A stretch of 64,000 nucleotides of DNA. It comes from Prolixibacter sp. NT017 (GTDB lineage: Bacteria > Bacteroidota > Bacteroidia > Bacteroidales > Prolixibacteraceae). Under the pieces are notes generated by a model that was not told the origin of the DNA, did no database searches, and worked only from the letters and a program-made list of their open reading frames with translations. The first letter of the stretch is position 1; each line of letters begins with the position of its first letter. Shown here in pieces: positions 63,195 through 64,000 of the stretch. Location of the stretch: contig NZ_BLAV01000001.1 in NCBI RefSeq assembly GCF_009617875.1, positions 4,278,001 to 4,342,000 on the forward strand. Reading direction: 5' to 3'. A program made the position numbers and the translations under genes.

Positions 63195-64000
63195 ATGAAA
63201 TCAATTGTCCGCCTTGTTCTTTCGGGGATTTTCCTGTTCGCCGGATGGCTGCACGCCCAGGATACGGAAAAGCCTCATCTGATTGATCAACTGACCAATC
63301 AATTAAATAATTACCGCTTGCAAACTGTGAATCAGGAAGTGTATGTTTCAACCGACAAGTCACTTTACCGTCCCGGTGAAAGTCTTTGGTTCAAAGGCTA
63401 TGTAACCGATGTGCTCACGCACCTTCCATCACTAAAAAGCCTGGAACTGGATGTCAGGTTGGTCAGCGACAACGGTGATGAAATCAAAAGCGACCGGTTC
63501 AAGCTTCAAAACGGAATTACGAATGGAGATTTCAAGATTCCGGAATCTGTGAAGCAGGGCAATTATTACCTGATTGCCTACACTCCGGAAATGACCTTCA
63601 GGCCCGTGAACCAGGTTTTTTACAAACGCATTATCATTAAAAGCCCCGAACAGCACAACCTGCACTACAACATGGTGTTCGACAAACCAAATTATCAGGC
63701 AGGCGAAACAGTGACAGCCAAACTCTATGTTTCGGACCTAAGCCGGAAACCGGAATCGAATGTGCGGGTAAAATACACGGTACAATCGGGCGACAACACT
63801 TTTGCTTCGGGGAAAGTAAAAACCGAAAAGAACGGCAGTGCTTTCATCACGTTCAATGCTCCGGGAAAGCAGTTGAAAAACCCTTTAATGCTGGATGTCA
63901 ATTTCAATGAAAATAAAGAAGACTATCATTTCAGCAACCATGTGCCGCTCGCCAATGAACCGCTGACCATTCACTTTTTCCCGGAAGGAGGAAACCTGGT
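63195..64000 (+). CDS. MG2-domain (alpha-2-macroglobulin-like) protein, N-terminal part (partial at right edge)
   Basis: The frame starts at the ATG at 63195 and is open to the end of the window (268 codons visible). A signal peptide (about 1-22, ending WLHAQ) precedes an MG2-type segment: EVYVSTDKSLYRPGESLWFKGYV is the classical macroglobulin motif, followed by repeated Ig-like strands and a second macroglobulin-like unit starting NMVFDKPNYQAGETVTAKLYV. In Bacteroidota such proteins are large and can end in a TonB plug or other domain, which cannot be checked here. It follows the STN-carboxypeptidase-regulatory gene by 13 bp and is the fifth gene of the sigma/FecR operon. Confidence 0.85.
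   Translation, partial: MKSIVRLVLSGIFLFAGWLHAQDTEKPHLIDQLTNQLNNYRLQTVNQEVYVSTDKSLYRPGESLWFKGYVTDVLTHLPSLKSLELDVRLVSDNGDEIKSDRFKLQNGITNGDFKIPESVKQGNYYLIAYTPEMTFRPVNQVFYKRIIIKSPEQHNLHYNMVFDKPNYQAGETVTAKLYVSDLSRKPESNVRVKYTVQSGDNTFASGKVKTEKNGSAFITFNAPGKQLKNPLMLDVNFNENKEDYHFSNHVPLANEPLTIHFFPEGGNL

Overview
The window is chromosomal DNA of a Bacteroidota bacterium, most likely from the Marinilabiliales/Prolixibacteraceae side of the phylum. The evidence is TonB-dependent receptors with carboxypeptidase-regulatory-like N-termini, a PorZ-like type IX secretion protein, ECF sigma/FecR pairs with STN and DUF4974 domains, PorT-like beta-barrels, DUF5916 and DUF4252 proteins, and many promoters with the Bacteroidota -7 box TAnnTTTG. 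Shine-Dalgarno sites are mostly weak. The lineage is inferred from gene content, not from a marker-gene search.

Layout. 1-3.1 kb: the 3' end of a branched-chain aminotransferase gene (ilvE), a 41-bp hairpin tandem repeat, nadA and a patatin-like phospholipase. 3.1-11.3 kb: two divergent paralogous TonB receptors and a lipoprotein. 11.4-17.1 kb: typA, then a small lipoprotein, PadR regulator, PspC-domain proteins and a DUF4252 protein. 17.3-26.6 kb: a lipoprotein DRGH nuclease, a 21-bp tandem repeat array, rdgB, a YfhO-like membrane protein, porZ, recO and an aminotransferase homologue that has lost its catalytic lysine. 26.6-31 kb: tRNA-Arg(CCU), a RhuM-family gene and acnA. 31-44.2 kb: an NtrC-type two-component system facing a six-gene MacA/FtsX/ABC export operon, with a candidate sigma-54 promoter and a palindromic activator site between them. 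44.4-54.6 kb: an HU-like/DUF4469 protein, pepE, an ECF sigma/anti-sigma/beta-barrel cluster, a C-terminal processing protease, dCMP deaminase, a receiver protein and DUF5916. 54.7-56.7 kb: an A+T-rich accessory patch with a Y1 transposase homologue lacking its tyrosine, a Panacea/PemK-like putative toxin-antitoxin pair and tRNA-Leu(CAA). 56.8-64 kb: a POT-like transporter, then an ECF sigma-FecR operon that continues into an STN-aspartyl protease-PDZ protein, an STN-carboxypeptidase-regulatory protein and the start of an MG2-domain protein.

How the genes work together. The typA, nadA, acnA, rdgB, recO and tRNA genes are housekeeping. The rest is largely envelope biology: outer-membrane receptors, lipoproteins, secretion and efflux machinery, and three signalling systems (NtrC/sigma-54, and two ECF sigma factors with their anti-sigmas) that control adjacent envelope genes. 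The best candidates for undescribed biology are the ECF/FecR/STN-protease/MG2 operon (58.4-64 kb), the Panacea + PemK-like pair (55.4-56.5 kb), the catalytically degenerate aminotransferase (25.4-26.6 kb), and the sigma-54-linked FtsX-family exporter (33.8-44.2 kb).
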